From assembly GCA_947598205.1 (NCBI GenBank), contig CANQFB010000001.1, positions 142,132 through 206,131 of the forward strand: a stretch of DNA of 64,000 nucleotides, written 5' to 3'. Numbering within the stretch: position 1 is the first letter of the stretch; each line of letters opens with the position of its first letter. A program made the position numbers and the translations under genes. The notes under the pieces are model-generated. The model saw only the letters and a program-made list of their open reading frames with translations, was not told the origin of the DNA and did no database searches. Shown in pieces: positions 41,053 to 51,104 of this stretch. This DNA comes from an uncultured Clostridia bacterium. Its GTDB lineage: Bacteria; Bacillota; Clostridia; Christensenellales; Borkfalkiaceae.

Positions 41053-41760
41053 ATGACACTCCAACAACTTATCGACAATAGTAACCGCATCGTCTTCTTC
41101 GGGGGAGCGGGCGTCTCGACGGAGAGCGGCATCCCCGACTTCCGCTCGGAAGACGGGCTCTACCGCTTGAAGTACAGCGTCCCGCCCGAGGAGATCCTGA
41201 GCTCGGGATATTTCTATCGCCATACCGAGGAATTTTATCGGTTCTACCGCGATAAGATGCTCCCGCTCGACGCAAAGCCCAACGCCGCCCACCGCCAACT
41301 CGCCCGCTTGGAGGAAAGGGGGAAGCTCCTTGCCGTCGTCACGCAGAACATCGACGGGCTCCATCAGGCCGCGGGCAGCAAGAAGGTCTATGAACTCCAC
41401 GGCAGTATCCACAGGAATTACTGCCTTCGTTGCGGGAAGTTTTATCCCGCGCGCTATCTCGCGGAGGGGGAGGGCGTGCCGCATTGCGATTGCGGCGGGC
41501 TCATAAAGCCCGACGTCGTTCTCTATGGCGAACCGCTCGACGGCGGAACGGTGGAAGGGGCTGTGCGCGCGATCGAGGAGGCAGATCTTCTCATCGTGGC
41601 GGGGACATCTCTCACCGTCTATCCTGCGGCGGGATTTGTCGATCTCTTCCGCGGGAAACATCTCGTCCTGATCAATCGGAGCGAGACGCCGCTCGACGGG
41701 AAATGCGAACTCGTCATCCGCGAAAAAATCGGGGAGGTCTTTTCCAAACTCAACGTATGA
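41053..41760 (+). CDS. cobB: Sir2-family NAD-dependent protein deacylase
   Basis: 235 residues. NAD-binding GGAGVSTESGIPDFRS (18-33) and TQNIDGLHQAAG, the catalytic His in ELHGSIHRN, and four zinc cysteines (CLRC and CDC with the first of PHC). It removes acetyl or other acyl groups from lysines using NAD. No Shine-Dalgarno precedes the ATG. The stop overlaps miaB by four bases. Confidence 0.92.
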   Translation: MTLQQLIDNSNRIVFFGGAGVSTESGIPDFRSEDGLYRLKYSVPPEEILSSGYFYRHTEEFYRFYRDKMLPLDAKPNAAHRQLARLEERGKLLAVVTQNIDGLHQAAGSKKVYELHGSIHRNYCLRCGKFYPARYLAEGEGVPHCDCGGLIKPDVVLYGEPLDGGTVEGAVRAIEEADLLIVAGTSLTVYPAAGFVDLFRGKHLVLINRSETPLDGKCELVIREKIGEVFSKLNV

Positions 41761-43070
41761 AATACCACATCGTCACTTACGGCTGTCAGATGAATTTGCA
41801 CGAGTCGGAGAAGATCGCGGGCATTCTCAAGGAGACTGGATATTCCGAAAGCGCCCCCTTGGAGGAGGCGGATATTATCGTCTTCAACACCTGTTGTATC
41901 CGCGAAAACGCCGAGAATCACGCCTTCGGCAATATCGGCGCGCTCAAAAAATTAAAGAGAGAAAAGAAGGGTCTTCTCATCGCCGTCGGCGGGTGCATGG
42001 TGCAGGAAGAGGGCAAGGCGAAGCTCCTCAAGGAGAAATTTCCCTTCATCGATATTCTCTTCGGTACCCATAATTTGTGCGAACTTCGGGCCCTCATCGA
42101 GAAGAAACGGGCACAGAAGAAGGCGGTCATCTCCCTCCTCGAAGAGCGGAAAGAGACGGAGGACGGCGTCACCCCCGTGCGTACGAGCTATCCGAACGCA
42201 TGGGTGAATATCACCTACGGGTGCAACAATTTCTGTTCCTATTGCATCGTGCCCTATGTCCGCGGGAGGGAGCGTTCCCGCCGCGCGGAGGAGATTTTGC
42301 GCGAAGTGCAGGATCTCGTCGCGGGCGGCTATAAGGAGATCACCCTCCTCGGGCAGAACGTCGATTCTTACCGCGGGGAGGACGGGACGAGCTTCCCTGA
42401 ACTTCTCGACAGGGTTGCCTCCATCGAGGGGAAATTCCGCGTCCGCTTCATGACGTCCCACCCCAAGGACTTCACGGAGGAACTTGTCGCCGTCATGAAG
42501 AAGCACCAAAAGATCTGCAAGCATCTGCATCTTCCCGTGCAAGCGGGGAGCAACCGCATCTTAAAGCTCATGAACAGGCGCTATACGCGGGAGAAATATC
42601 TCGAGGACCTTGCGCTCCTTCGGCGGGAGATCCCCGACGCCATGGTGACGACCGATCTCATCGTCGCCTTCCCTACGGAGACGGAGGAAGACTTTGAAGA
42701 GACGCTTTCCCTCGTCGAAGAGGCCGATTTTTCCTCGGCGTTCACCTTCATCTATTCTCCGCGGACGGGCACCAAGGCGGCGGAGATGGAGGGGAGGGTC
42801 CCCGAAGACGTCGCAAAGGAGCGCATCGGGCGGCTCATCGCCCTCGTCAACGCCAAGACGCGCGAAAAGAGCGCAAAATATGTGGGCAAGACGGTGGAGA
42901 TCCTCTGCGAAGATTACGATGAAAAGAAGGGGATGTACCTCGGCCGCGACGAGTACGGCAGGATGGGGTACTTCAAAAGCGACAGAGACCGCATCGGCGA
43001 ATTCGTGAAGATCACGGTCGTCGAAGCAAACGGGATCTCTCTCTACGGAGTGGAAGCTCCCTTACGATAA
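41757..43070 (+). CDS. miaB: tRNA-2-methylthio-N6-dimethylallyladenosine synthase MiaB
   Basis: 437 residues from ATG 41757 (ATGA overlap); the longer frame upstream is antiphase within sir2. N-terminal MTTase domain with three cysteines (YGCQMN, NTCCIRENAE, GGCM), the radical-SAM site CNNFCSYCIVPYVRGRE and a C-terminal TRAM domain. It adds a methylthio group to i6A37 of tRNAs. The partner enzyme miaA lies three genes downstream in the same run. Confidence 0.95.
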   Translation: MKYHIVTYGCQMNLHESEKIAGILKETGYSESAPLEEADIIVFNTCCIRENAENHAFGNIGALKKLKREKKGLLIAVGGCMVQEEGKAKLLKEKFPFIDILFGTHNLCELRALIEKKRAQKKAVISLLEERKETEDGVTPVRTSYPNAWVNITYGCNNFCSYCIVPYVRGRERSRRAEEILREVQDLVAGGYKEITLLGQNVDSYRGEDGTSFPELLDRVASIEGKFRVRFMTSHPKDFTEELVAVMKKHQKICKHLHLPVQAGSNRILKLMNRRYTREKYLEDLALLRREIPDAMVTTDLIVAFPTETEEDFEETLSLVEEADFSSAFTFIYSPRTGTKAAEMEGRVPEDVAKERIGRLIALVNAKTREKSAKYVGKTVEILCEDYDEKKGMYLGRDEYGRMGYFKSDRDRIGEFVKITVVEANGISLYGVEAPLR

Positions 43071-43087
43071 CGAAGGACGGGAAAACT

Positions 43088-45643
43088 ATGGCACTTTCTC
43101 CCATGATGGAACATTGGCAGAAGATCAAGGAGGCATATCCCGATTGCCTCGTCTTCTATCGCCTCGGGGACTTCTATGAAATGTTCTTCGAGGACGCCGA
43201 AAAGGCGAGCCGCATCCTCGACCTTACCTTGACGGGCAGGGATTGCGGCCTCAAAGAGCGTGCGCCCATGTGCGGCGTTCCCTATCACGCCGTCGACGCC
43301 TATATCCAGAAGCTCGTCGAAAACGGCCAGCGCGTCGCCATCTGCGAACAGCTCTCCGATCCCAAGGCCTCCAAAGGCATGGTGGACCGCGATGTCATCC
43401 GCGTCGTCTCGGCGGGCACGGTCATCGAGGGTTCGCTTCTCGACGAGAAGAAGAGCAACTATATTGCCTGCGCCGTCAAAGAAGGGGAAAAGCTCGCCCT
43501 CGCATGGGCGGATATTACGACGGGGGAATTCTCCGCCTCCGAGGAGGAGAGCGCGGAAAAGCTCGTCTCCGACCTCATCAACCTCTCTGTCGCCGAGATC
43601 ATCTGCAACGACGGAGCGCTCTTCGCCCTGAAGGAACGCCCCGAGACGGAGCGCATCCTGCCTCCGCCCTCATGCTATCTCCCGTGGGCATTCCGCAGGG
43701 ACGCCGCCGTAAAATCGCTCAAAGATCAGCTCTCCGTCTCCTCGACGGACGCACTCGGCGTGCCCGAAGACTCTGCGGCCGTCCTCGCGGCGGGGGCTCT
43801 GCTCGCATATTTGCGCGATACGCAAAAGCATGCCCTGAAAAATATCAATACACTGAAATATTCGGACGGATGCAAGACGATGAAGCTCGATCCGACGGCC
43901 GTCCGCAATCTCGATATTCTCAAAAATAACGCCGACGGAAAGAAGTACGGCTCGCTTTTATGGCTTCTCGATAAGACGAGGACGCCCATGGGCGGAAGGC
44001 GGCTCGCCTCCCTTCTCACCGTCCCGCTCGCAGACAGAGGGGAGATCGAAGAGCGGCTCGACGCAGTAGACGAGCTCTACAAGGCGACCGTCGTCCGTAT
44101 GGGCCTCTACGATATGCTCGGGGGAGTAAAAGATATTGAACGCCTCACGGGGCGCATCTCCAACGGGAATTTACAGCCGAACGATTGCCTTGCGCTCTCC
44201 GCATCCCTTTCCGTCGTGCCCAATCTCAAGTTCCGCCTCACGGGCTTTACCTCCCGTCTCCTCATGGAGGTGTATCGCGACCTCGTGGATACGAAGAAGG
44301 TCTGCGATCTTCTCGATTCCGCCATCGACCCGCGCGCCACGACTCTTCGGGAGGGCAACTATATCAAGGCGGGATACAATGCGCGGCTCGACGAACTGCG
44401 CGACGCAAAGGCGCACAGCCAGACCCTTCTCGCCCAGCTCGAGGCGCGGGAGCGGGAGGCGACGGGCATCCGCACCCTCAAGGTGGGATATAACCGCGTC
44501 TTCGGCTATTATATCGAAGTGAGCAACTCCTTCAAGGACCGCGTTCCCTATACCTACACGCGCAAACAGACGCTTGCGAACGGCGAACGGTATGTTAATG
44601 AGGAGCTGAAAGCGCTCGAAAATAAGATCTTGGGGGGAGACGAGGAGGCTGCGCGGCTTCAGGAAACGCTCTATTCGGAGCTCCTCGGGATCCTCGAGAG
44701 GAACATTCCCGTCTTCCAACAGATCGCCTCCGCAGTAGCCTTGCTCGACTGCATCACCTCGCTTGCCGTCGTGGCCAAGGAGAACAAATTCGTCCGTCCC
44801 GTGATGAAGGACGAGGGAGCGCTCATCATCGAAGAGGGGCGTCACCCCGTCGTCGAGAAGGTCTCCAAGGAACGGTTTGTGCCCAACGATTGTCTGATGG
44901 ACGGCGGCGAGAACAGGACGATGATCGTCACAGGTCCCAACATGGCGGGCAAATCCACATACCTGCGTCAGGTCGCCCTCATCGTCTTTATGGCGCATAT
45001 CGGATCGTTTGTGCCTGCCAAGCGCGCCGAGATCCCGCTCACCGACCGCATCTTTACCCGCATCGGCGCGAGCGACAATCTGATCCTGGACCGCTCCACT
45101 TTTATGGTGGAGATGACGGAAGTGGCAAATATTCTGCGGAACGCGACGGCGCGGAGCCTTCTCATTCTCGACGAAGTGGGCCGCGGCACGAGCACCTTCG
45201 ACGGGCTCTCCATCGCGTGGTCGGTCGTCGAATATTTGAATGAACAGGTGCGCGCAAAGACGCTTTTCGCCACCCATTACCATGAACTTACGGAGCTCGA
45301 GGGCAAGCTCGGCGGCGTGAAAAATTATAAGATCGGCGTGCGTGAGATCGGCGGTTCCATCGTATTTTTACGCAAGATCATGCGGGGCGGCGCGTCGCGC
45401 AGTTTCGGCGTCGAAGTCGCCTCTCTGGCGGGCGTTCCCGCCGAAGTGACCGATCGCGCCAAGGCTATTTTGAAGACGCTCGAGCGGAGAGAGGCCCGCC
45501 GCGTCGGTACGGACAAAGAGACGGAGACCCCTTTGGAAGAACAATTCAACTTCAAAGAAGAGCTCGCGGAGATCGACGTCAATGTGCTTACGCCCATGCA
45601 GGCGCTCGCCATTCTCTCGGAGTGGAAGGAGAAAGTCAAATGA
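43088..45643 (+). CDS. mutS: DNA mismatch repair protein MutS
   Basis: 851 residues. Mismatch-recognition start with YRLGDFYEMFFEDA (the Phe-x-Glu wedge), lever and clamp regions, and the ATPase GPNMAGKSTYLRQ with STFMVEMTE and DEVGRGTSTFDGLSIAW. It binds mismatches and recruits MutL. It overlaps mutL by four bases (ATGA). Confidence 0.97.
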   Translation: MALSPMMEHWQKIKEAYPDCLVFYRLGDFYEMFFEDAEKASRILDLTLTGRDCGLKERAPMCGVPYHAVDAYIQKLVENGQRVAICEQLSDPKASKGMVDRDVIRVVSAGTVIEGSLLDEKKSNYIACAVKEGEKLALAWADITTGEFSASEEESAEKLVSDLINLSVAEIICNDGALFALKERPETERILPPPSCYLPWAFRRDAAVKSLKDQLSVSSTDALGVPEDSAAVLAAGALLAYLRDTQKHALKNINTLKYSDGCKTMKLDPTAVRNLDILKNNADGKKYGSLLWLLDKTRTPMGGRRLASLLTVPLADRGEIEERLDAVDELYKATVVRMGLYDMLGGVKDIERLTGRISNGNLQPNDCLALSASLSVVPNLKFRLTGFTSRLLMEVYRDLVDTKKVCDLLDSAIDPRATTLREGNYIKAGYNARLDELRDAKAHSQTLLAQLEAREREATGIRTLKVGYNRVFGYYIEVSNSFKDRVPYTYTRKQTLANGERYVNEELKALENKILGGDEEAARLQETLYSELLGILERNIPVFQQIASAVALLDCITSLAVVAKENKFVRPVMKDEGALIIEEGRHPVVEKVSKERFVPNDCLMDGGENRTMIVTGPNMAGKSTYLRQVALIVFMAHIGSFVPAKRAEIPLTDRIFTRIGASDNLILDRSTFMVEMTEVANILRNATARSLLILDEVGRGTSTFDGLSIAWSVVEYLNEQVRAKTLFATHYHELTELEGKLGGVKNYKIGVREIGGSIVFLRKIMRGGASRSFGVEVASLAGVPAEVTDRAKAILKTLERREARRVGTDKETETPLEEQFNFKEELAEIDVNVLTPMQALAILSEWKEKVK

Positions 45644-47523
45644 AGATCCATGTGCTTCCGCGCGAAGTGTTCAATAAAATTGCGGCGGGGGAAGTCGTCG
45701 ACCGCCCCTATTCCGTCGTTAAAGAGCTCGCCGAAAACGCCATCGACGCGGGGGCGAGCGAGATCGTCGTGGAGATCGAGTGCGGCGGCAAAAAACTCAT
45801 CCGCGTGACGGACAACGGCGGAGGGATCGAAAAGGACGATCTGGCTTTGGCCTATCTCCCGCATGCGACGAGCAAACTCACATCGGCGGAAGATCTCTTC
45901 GGCGTGACGACGCTCGGCTTCCGCGGCGAGGCCATTGCCTCCATTGCGGCCGTCTCCAGAATGAAGATCGTCTCCAAGACGGAAGAGGGCGATGCCTATT
46001 CGCTTTCCTGCACCGGAGGTGCGCTCGGAGACCTTGTGCCCGCGGCGGGGGCGAAGGGGACGGAAGTCACGGTGGAAGATCTCTTCTTCAATACGCCCGC
46101 CCGCCTCAAATTTTTGAGATCGGACCAACAGGAAGAGGGGGACGTCGCCAACATGATGGCGCGCTTCATCCTCTCCCGCCCCGAGATCTCTTTCACGTTC
46201 ATCGCAAATGGAAAGATCAAATACCGCTCCTACGGCGACGGGCTCTCCTCGGCGGTCGCAAACGTCTATGGCGCGGGCATTTTGGGCAATCTCTTTGAGA
46301 TCAATGCAGATAAGCACGGGATCAGACTGCGCGGATTTATCGGCGACCAAAACTTTTCCAAGCCCAACCGCACCTATCAGAGCCTCTTCGTCAACGGCCG
46401 CTACGTCGTGAACCAGACGGTCTCCGCCGCGCTCACCAACGCCTATGCAAGCTATCTCATGAAGAGGCAATATCCCTTCTATGTGCTCTTTCTCGATCTC
46501 CCGCCCGAGATCGTGGACGTGAACGTCACGCCCAACAAATCGGACGTCCGTTTTGCGGATAACCAGATCGTCTATGGGAGCGTCTATTCCGTCGTCTCGG
46601 CCGTCCTCGACGGAAATTCCCGCGCCCTCGAATATCTCGCGGGCGTTCCCGCGCCCAAACCGACGCCCATGCAAGAGGCGATCCCGCTTGAAAAAAAGCC
46701 TGCATCGGAAACGCTTGAAGCGCTTCCCGCCATGTCTTACGACGAGGCGAAGAAGGAGCTTGAGTTCGATATTCCGCCTGTTGCGGCCAAGGTCAACCTT
46801 CCGCGCCGCATCTTTCCCGATCCCTCCGCAGCTTTTGAGGTCAATGCGCCCGCACAAGAGGCGCAAAAGCCCGCCGAGGACGCCTACGAAGAGAATAAGA
46901 GAATGCTCCTCGAGGAGGAAAAGCGGCAAAAACAGCAGAAGGTGGACGTGCGTTCTCTCCGTTTTAAGGGGGAACTCTTCCGCACTTATCTCTTTTACGA
47001 GAGCGGGGACGACGCCTATATCGTCGATCAGCATGCGGCGCACGAACGCCTGATCTATGATAAATTGCGCGAAAAGCTCGATAGCCGCACGGTCGTCTCC
47101 CAGCCCATGCTCGTTCCGTTTGTCGTGACGCTCAACGGCCCCGAATTTGCCTTCATATGCAAACAGCTCCCCATATTGGAGGAGATCGGCTTCGAGGTGG
47201 AAGAGTTCGGCGGAAATTCCATCAAGGTCTCCGCCGTCCCTTCCGACCTTATGGGGATCGATCTGAACGCCTTCTTCGGGGAGATCGTCGCAACAATGGA
47301 ATCGCTCCGCGCCATCAAACTCGGCGATCTTCTGAAGGACAGGCTCGCCTCTGCGGCATGTAAGGCCGCCGTAAAGGGCGGGGAATTCCTCACCGAAGAG
47401 GAGGCCGCGGCTCTCATCGCCCGCATGGACGGGGATATGGGGCTCAAGTGCCCGCACGGCCGCCCCGTCGCCGTTCATCTCAAAAAGAGCGAGATGGAAA
47501 AGCTCTTCAAGCGCATCGTATGA
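45640..47523 (+). CDS. mutL: DNA mismatch repair protein MutL
   Basis: 627 residues. GHKL ATPase motifs ELAENAIDAG, DNGGGIE, HATSKL and GFRGEAIASIAAV; a Pro/Ala-rich linker (about 340-430); and a C-terminal dimerisation and nuclease domain with DQHAAHERLIYDKL, ACKAAVKGG and CPHGRP. The motif normally reads DQHA(x2)E(x4)E; here the last Glu is Asp. It nicks the strand to be repaired when licensed by MutS. ATG 45640 overlaps the mutS stop. Confidence 0.96.
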   Translation: MKIHVLPREVFNKIAAGEVVDRPYSVVKELAENAIDAGASEIVVEIECGGKKLIRVTDNGGGIEKDDLALAYLPHATSKLTSAEDLFGVTTLGFRGEAIASIAAVSRMKIVSKTEEGDAYSLSCTGGALGDLVPAAGAKGTEVTVEDLFFNTPARLKFLRSDQQEEGDVANMMARFILSRPEISFTFIANGKIKYRSYGDGLSSAVANVYGAGILGNLFEINADKHGIRLRGFIGDQNFSKPNRTYQSLFVNGRYVVNQTVSAALTNAYASYLMKRQYPFYVLFLDLPPEIVDVNVTPNKSDVRFADNQIVYGSVYSVVSAVLDGNSRALEYLAGVPAPKPTPMQEAIPLEKKPASETLEALPAMSYDEAKKELEFDIPPVAAKVNLPRRIFPDPSAAFEVNAPAQEAQKPAEDAYEENKRMLLEEEKRQKQQKVDVRSLRFKGELFRTYLFYESGDDAYIVDQHAAHERLIYDKLREKLDSRTVVSQPMLVPFVVTLNGPEFAFICKQLPILEEIGFEVEEFGGNSIKVSAVPSDLMGIDLNAFFGEIVATMESLRAIKLGDLLKDRLASAACKAAVKGGEFLTEEEAAALIARMDGDMGLKCPHGRPVAVHLKKSEMEKLFKRIV

Positions 47524-48428
47524 GAAAACTTCTCGTCATCTGCGGGCCTACGGCCTCGGGGAAGAGCGCCCTCGCCGTCGAATGTGCGAAGAGGATCGGA
47601 GGGGAGGTGGTCTCCTGCGACGCCTTTCTCGTCTATCGAGGGCTCGACATCGGCACGGCGAAGCCGACCGAGGAGGAGCGGCAGGGCGTCCCGCATCATA
47701 TGATCGACGTCGCGGAGGCGGGCGAAAATTTCTCCGTGAGCGATTTTGAGCGGCTTGCGCTCCCCGTCATCGGGGAGATCTTCGCGCGGGGGAAGACGCC
47801 CATCCTCGTCGGCGGAACGGGCTTCTATCTGAACGCCCTGCTCTTTTCCCGTTCCTTCGGGAACGCGCCCGCATCAGATGAGATCAGGAGAAAGTACGAG
47901 GAGATAGAGCGCGTCGAGGGGAGGGAAGCCCTTCACAGAAGGTTGGAGGAAGTAGACCCCGAGAGTGCGCGAATTCTGCATGTGAACGATGTGAAGAGGG
48001 TAGTGCGCGCGCTCGAGATCTACGAGCTTACGGGCAAAAAGAAATCCGAACAGCATGATGGGATGCTGCCTCGTTTTCCCTATGAGGCCTTTGCGTTGAA
48101 CTTCCCGCGGGAGGAACTCTACGCCCGCATTTCCGTCCGCACGAAGAAGATGATGGAGGCGGGGCTCGTCGAAGAGGTGCGGGGGCTCCTTCAACGGGGG
48201 ATCGGGGAACATTCGCAATGTATGCAGGGGATCGGCTATAAAGAAGTGGTCGAATGCCTGAAAAACGGCAATAACGAGAGTACTATGTCAGACATAATCG
48301 AGAAAAATACGCGCAATTACGCGAAACGGCAGATAACTTTCTTCAAGAAACTGCCGAATTTGCATTGGATCGCGCCCAAACAAAACGAGGCATGCGCCGA
48401 GGAGGTCTTACGCATTTATGGAGATTGA
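47520..48428 (+). CDS. miaA: tRNA dimethylallyltransferase MiaA
   Basis: 302 residues from ATG 47520 (overlaps mutL stop). P-loop GPTASGKSALA, YRGLDIGTAKP, GGTGFYLNALL and QGIGYKEVVECL. It adds dimethylallyl to A37, the substrate of MiaB. A copy of the AGTACTATG motif lies in its coding sequence (48279-48298) where the protein reads STMSDI. Its end overlaps the next gene by 11 bases. Confidence 0.95.
   Translation: MRKLLVICGPTASGKSALAVECAKRIGGEVVSCDAFLVYRGLDIGTAKPTEEERQGVPHHMIDVAEAGENFSVSDFERLALPVIGEIFARGKTPILVGGTGFYLNALLFSRSFGNAPASDEIRRKYEEIERVEGREALHRRLEEVDPESARILHVNDVKRVVRALEIYELTGKKKSEQHDGMLPRFPYEAFALNFPREELYARISVRTKKMMEAGLVEEVRGLLQRGIGEHSQCMQGIGYKEVVECLKNGNNESTMSDIIEKNTRNYAKRQITFFKKLPNLHWIAPKQNEACAEEVLRIYGD
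48279..48298. repeat. AGTACTATG motif, copy 3
   Basis: AGTACTATGTCAGACATAAT inside miaA; its centre TATGTC-A-GACATA is a perfect palindrome. Confidence 0.6.
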
Positions 48429-49644
48429 AGAGAGGATCCGAAGGGCGGAGGAATGCTTAAAAGAGCAATTTTCAGAGATCGACGAGGTTGCGCTTTTCAA
48501 CACGGAGAAGGTGCTTACCGCCTTCCGCGAAGAGGAGATCGCCCTCCGCCATTTCAACCCCTCCACGGGCTACGGCTATGGCGACGAGGGGAGAGAGAAA
48601 CTCGGAAAGGTCTTCGCGCACGCATTTGGGGCGGAGGCGGCCGTCGTCTCGCCCGCCCTTCTTTCGGGCACGCATGCGCTTACCGTGGCGCTCTTCGGCG
48701 TCTTGCGCCCGCGCGACAATATTTTATTTATTACGGGAAGACCTTACGATACCATTCAAGGCGTCATTTGGGGGGAGGGAAACGGCTCTCTCAAAGATTT
48801 TGGCGTGGGATATAAGGTCGTCCCGCTCGGCAAAGAGGGGAAGGTCGATTTCGCGGCCGTCGCCCAAGCCCTCGAAGAGGGAAAGTTCCGCATGGTCTAT
48901 ATCCAGCGCTCTCGGGGATATGAGCTCCGCGACGCCTTCTCCGTCGATGAGATCGGAAAGATGTGTGATTTTGTGCGCGGCCGCGGCTTCGGGGGGTGCA
49001 TCTTCGTCGATAATTGTTACGGGGAATTCGTCGAAAAACGCGAACCTTGCGAAGTCGGCGCAGACATCATCGTCGGAAGTCTCATCAAGAACCCCGGTGG
49101 AGGGCTCGCCCCGACGGGCGGCTATATCGCCGGCAAGGCCTTGTTTATCGAACAATGCCTCCGCCGCCTCACCGCGCCCACCGTCGGCGGGGAGATCGGA
49201 TCCTATGCCTATGGGTATTTGCCGTACTTTCAGGGGTTCTTCCTCGCGCCGCACGTCGTCGCGCAGGCCCTGAAGGGTGGGCTTCTCATCGGGAAATGTA
49301 TGGAGGAGCTCGGGTTCGAGAACTTCCCGAAGATCGGCGCGCATCCCGCGGATATTACCCGCGCGATCCGCTTCAACACCGAAAGGGAGCTCACCCATTT
49401 TATCCAATCGGTGCAGGAGGTCTCCCCCGTCGATAGTTTTGTAAAACTCGAGGCGTGGGATATGCCCGGCTACGACGATAAGGTCATCATGGCGGCAGGG
49501 ACCTTCGTGGCGGGGGCGAGCATCGAGCTTTCCGCCGACGCGCCCATCCGCAAACCCTACACGGCTTATTTTCAAGGCGGGCTCACCTACGAGCATTGCT
49601 CCCTTGCCTGCCGTGCGATCTTAAAGAAACTTGCGTCATCCTGA
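48418..49644 (+). CDS. Methionine gamma-lyase family protein (YnbB/aluminium resistance type)
   Basis: 408 residues, PLP fold type I. FNPSTGYGYGDEGREKL, SGTHALTVALFGVLRP, and the PLP lysine in GSLIKNPGGGLAPTGGYIAG. The group is often named after an aluminium-resistance gene and its reaction is not settled; it commonly sits beside miaA or hfq in Firmicutes, as here. The stop codon TGA lies inside a dispersed repeat (GTCATCCTGAGCC). Confidence 0.85.
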   Translation: MEIEERIRRAEECLKEQFSEIDEVALFNTEKVLTAFREEEIALRHFNPSTGYGYGDEGREKLGKVFAHAFGAEAAVVSPALLSGTHALTVALFGVLRPRDNILFITGRPYDTIQGVIWGEGNGSLKDFGVGYKVVPLGKEGKVDFAAVAQALEEGKFRMVYIQRSRGYELRDAFSVDEIGKMCDFVRGRGFGGCIFVDNCYGEFVEKREPCEVGADIIVGSLIKNPGGGLAPTGGYIAGKALFIEQCLRRLTAPTVGGEIGSYAYGYLPYFQGFFLAPHVVAQALKGGLLIGKCMEELGFENFPKIGAHPADITRAIRFNTERELTHFIQSVQEVSPVDSFVKLEAWDMPGYDDKVIMAAGTFVAGASIELSADAPIRKPYTAYFQGGLTYEHCSLACRAILKKLASS

Positions 49645-49715
49645 GCCGATCAAGACAAAACGCAGTCCATGTGGGCCTATCTCCGAAGGATCCCCCCATA
49701 CGAAGTCCGCGGATG
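49634..49715. repeat. Dispersed repeat at the 3' end of the YnbB-like gene
   Basis: GTCATCCTGAGCC then GAAGGATCCCCCCATACGAA and GTCCGCGGA. It shares these words with 22497-22580 and 34820-34870. Confidence 0.7.
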
Positions 49716-49732
49716 GAAATGCCGCATACTTT

Positions 49733-49756
49733 TCCCCTCGAGCGAGGGGTTTTTTC
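49733..49756 (+). terminator. Terminator after the YnbB-like gene
   Basis: CCCCTCG/CGAGGGG with a two-base loop centre and six to seven T. Confidence 0.85.
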
Positions 49757-49778
49757 ATCCAAAATTTTCAAAAAATGC

Positions 49779-49829
49779 TTGACAACTTCCCTCTGCGGTG
49801 ATAGTATTATGATATCAAAATAATATCAC
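49779..49829 (+). promoter_or_regulatory. Promoter and operator of the SPFH operon
   Basis: TTGACA (49779), 17-base spacer, TAGTAT (49802-49807). Overlapping the -10 box is a dyad with arms GTGATAGTATTAT and ATAATATCAC around GATATC (49798-49829), a likely repressor site. A binder is not obvious nearby except the small ribbon-helix-helix gene two genes down. Confidence 0.75.
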
Positions 49830-49844
49830 ATAAGGAGGCCGATC

Positions 49845-50786
49845 ATGCAAGTGAAAGATTTTGATAAAATTACCGAAAGGCCCGCGAGGGAAAAGAACGG
49901 CTGGGCGATGCTCGCCGTCGTGATCGCAGTCATTCTTGGCGGCATCGCGCTCTTTGTCGTGGGCGCGGTCTATCTTCATCTCCATGAAAATGCGGCATTT
50001 GCCGCCCTCATGGTGCTCGGCGCACTGCTTTTTGTCGCAGGGAACGTGCTTACGAAAGGATTCAAGCTCTTACAGCCCAACGAGGCATACGTTTTCACCC
50101 TCTTCGGGAAATACTTCGGCACCATCAAGCGGGATGGGTTCTTCTGGGTAAATCCCTTCTGCGCATCCGTCAACCCCGCCCGTCTTTCGATGGGGGGAAG
50201 GAAGCTCTCCCTGAAGGCCATGACGCTCAATAACGACAAGCAAAAGGTCAACGACGAAGAGGGGAATCCCATCGAGATCTCCGTCGTCGTCATCTGGCGC
50301 ATCACGAATACGGCGAAGGCGGTCTTCAACGTGGAGAACTACATGGCATATCTTTCGACGCAGTGCGATGCCGCCATCCGCCAGGTCGCGCGGCAGTACC
50401 CCTACGACGTCTCTACAAACGGGGACGAGACCTCCCTCCGCGGCAGTGCGCAGGAGATCGCGGAGGTGCTTCGCGCCGAACTTCAGAACCGTACCGAAAT
50501 GGCAGGCATCGAGATATTGGAAGCACGCATCTCCCACCTCGCTTACGCACCCGAGATCGCGGCGGCCATGCTGCAACGCCAGCAGGCGTCCGCCATCATT
50601 GCGGCAAGACAGAAGATCGTGGAGGGTGCCGTCTCCATGGTGGAGATGGCACTCAACAAGCTCTCTGAGGAGAACGTCGTCGAACTCGATGACGAACGCA
50701 AGGCGCAGATGGTGAGCAACCTTCTCGTCGTCCTCTGCGGCAACCGCGACGCCCAGCCCGTCGTCGGCACGGGATCCATTTATTAA
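49845..50786 (+). CDS. SPFH/Band 7 domain membrane protein
   Basis: 313 residues. Two hydrophobic helices (about 21-45 and 48-68) precede an SPFH domain ([40 protein letters not shown], a helical region [20 protein letters not shown]). Such proteins form oligomeric membrane rings or scaffolds. First gene of a three-gene unit with the small DNA-binding-like protein and a small membrane protein. Ribosome site AAGGAGG. Confidence 0.88.
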   Translation: MQVKDFDKITERPAREKNGWAMLAVVIAVILGGIALFVVGAVYLHLHENAAFAALMVLGALLFVAGNVLTKGFKLLQPNEAYVFTLFGKYFGTIKRDGFFWVNPFCASVNPARLSMGGRKLSLKAMTLNNDKQKVNDEEGNPIEISVVVIWRITNTAKAVFNVENYMAYLSTQCDAAIRQVARQYPYDVSTNGDETSLRGSAQEIAEVLRAELQNRTEMAGIEILEARISHLAYAPEIAAAMLQRQQASAIIAARQKIVEGAVSMVEMALNKLSEENVVELDDERKAQMVSNLLVVLCGNRDAQPVVGTGSIY

Positions 50787-50909
50787 AAGCTCCAGCGTAT
50801 TTTATAAAGGAACATCATGGAAGAATTTTTGAATACATCTTTGGGTATCGATGGAAACGGCACGCCGCTTCCCGGCGACTTTCGGGGAACATGCACGGGG
50901 GGAATGGGT

Positions 50910-51104
50910 ATGAAGGATGAGAAGACAAAAAAGCAGGTCCCGCTCAGGCTCTCGCCGTCGCTCTATCAGGAGCTTTTGCGCTGGGCGGACGAGGAGTTCC
51001 GCTCGCTGAACGGGCAGATCGAGTATCTGCTCACGGCTTGCGTCAGAAAGAGAAAGGGCGGATCTTCCCTTCAGTCCGACCATAGTGGAAGGAGGCAGAA
51101 ATGA
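50910..51104 (+). CDS. Small ribbon-helix-helix (Arc-like) protein
   Basis: 64 residues from ATG 50910; another start at 50817 would add 31 residues that look unstructured. The core [20 protein letters not shown] followed by [16 protein letters not shown] is a strand-helix-helix pattern of Arc/MetJ-type DNA-binding proteins. Proteins like this often follow an SPFH gene in Firmicutes. It may autoregulate through the dyad at 49798-49829 (inference). The stop overlaps the next gene (ATGA). Confidence 0.75.
   Translation: MKDEKTKKQVPLRLSPSLYQELLRWADEEFRSLNGQIEYLLTACVRKRKGGSSLQSDHSGRRQK

Noticed and set aside
45325..47478. 717-codon antisense frame across the mutS end and mutL
   Set aside because: Shadow of mutL; no ribosome site or family motif, same cause as above.
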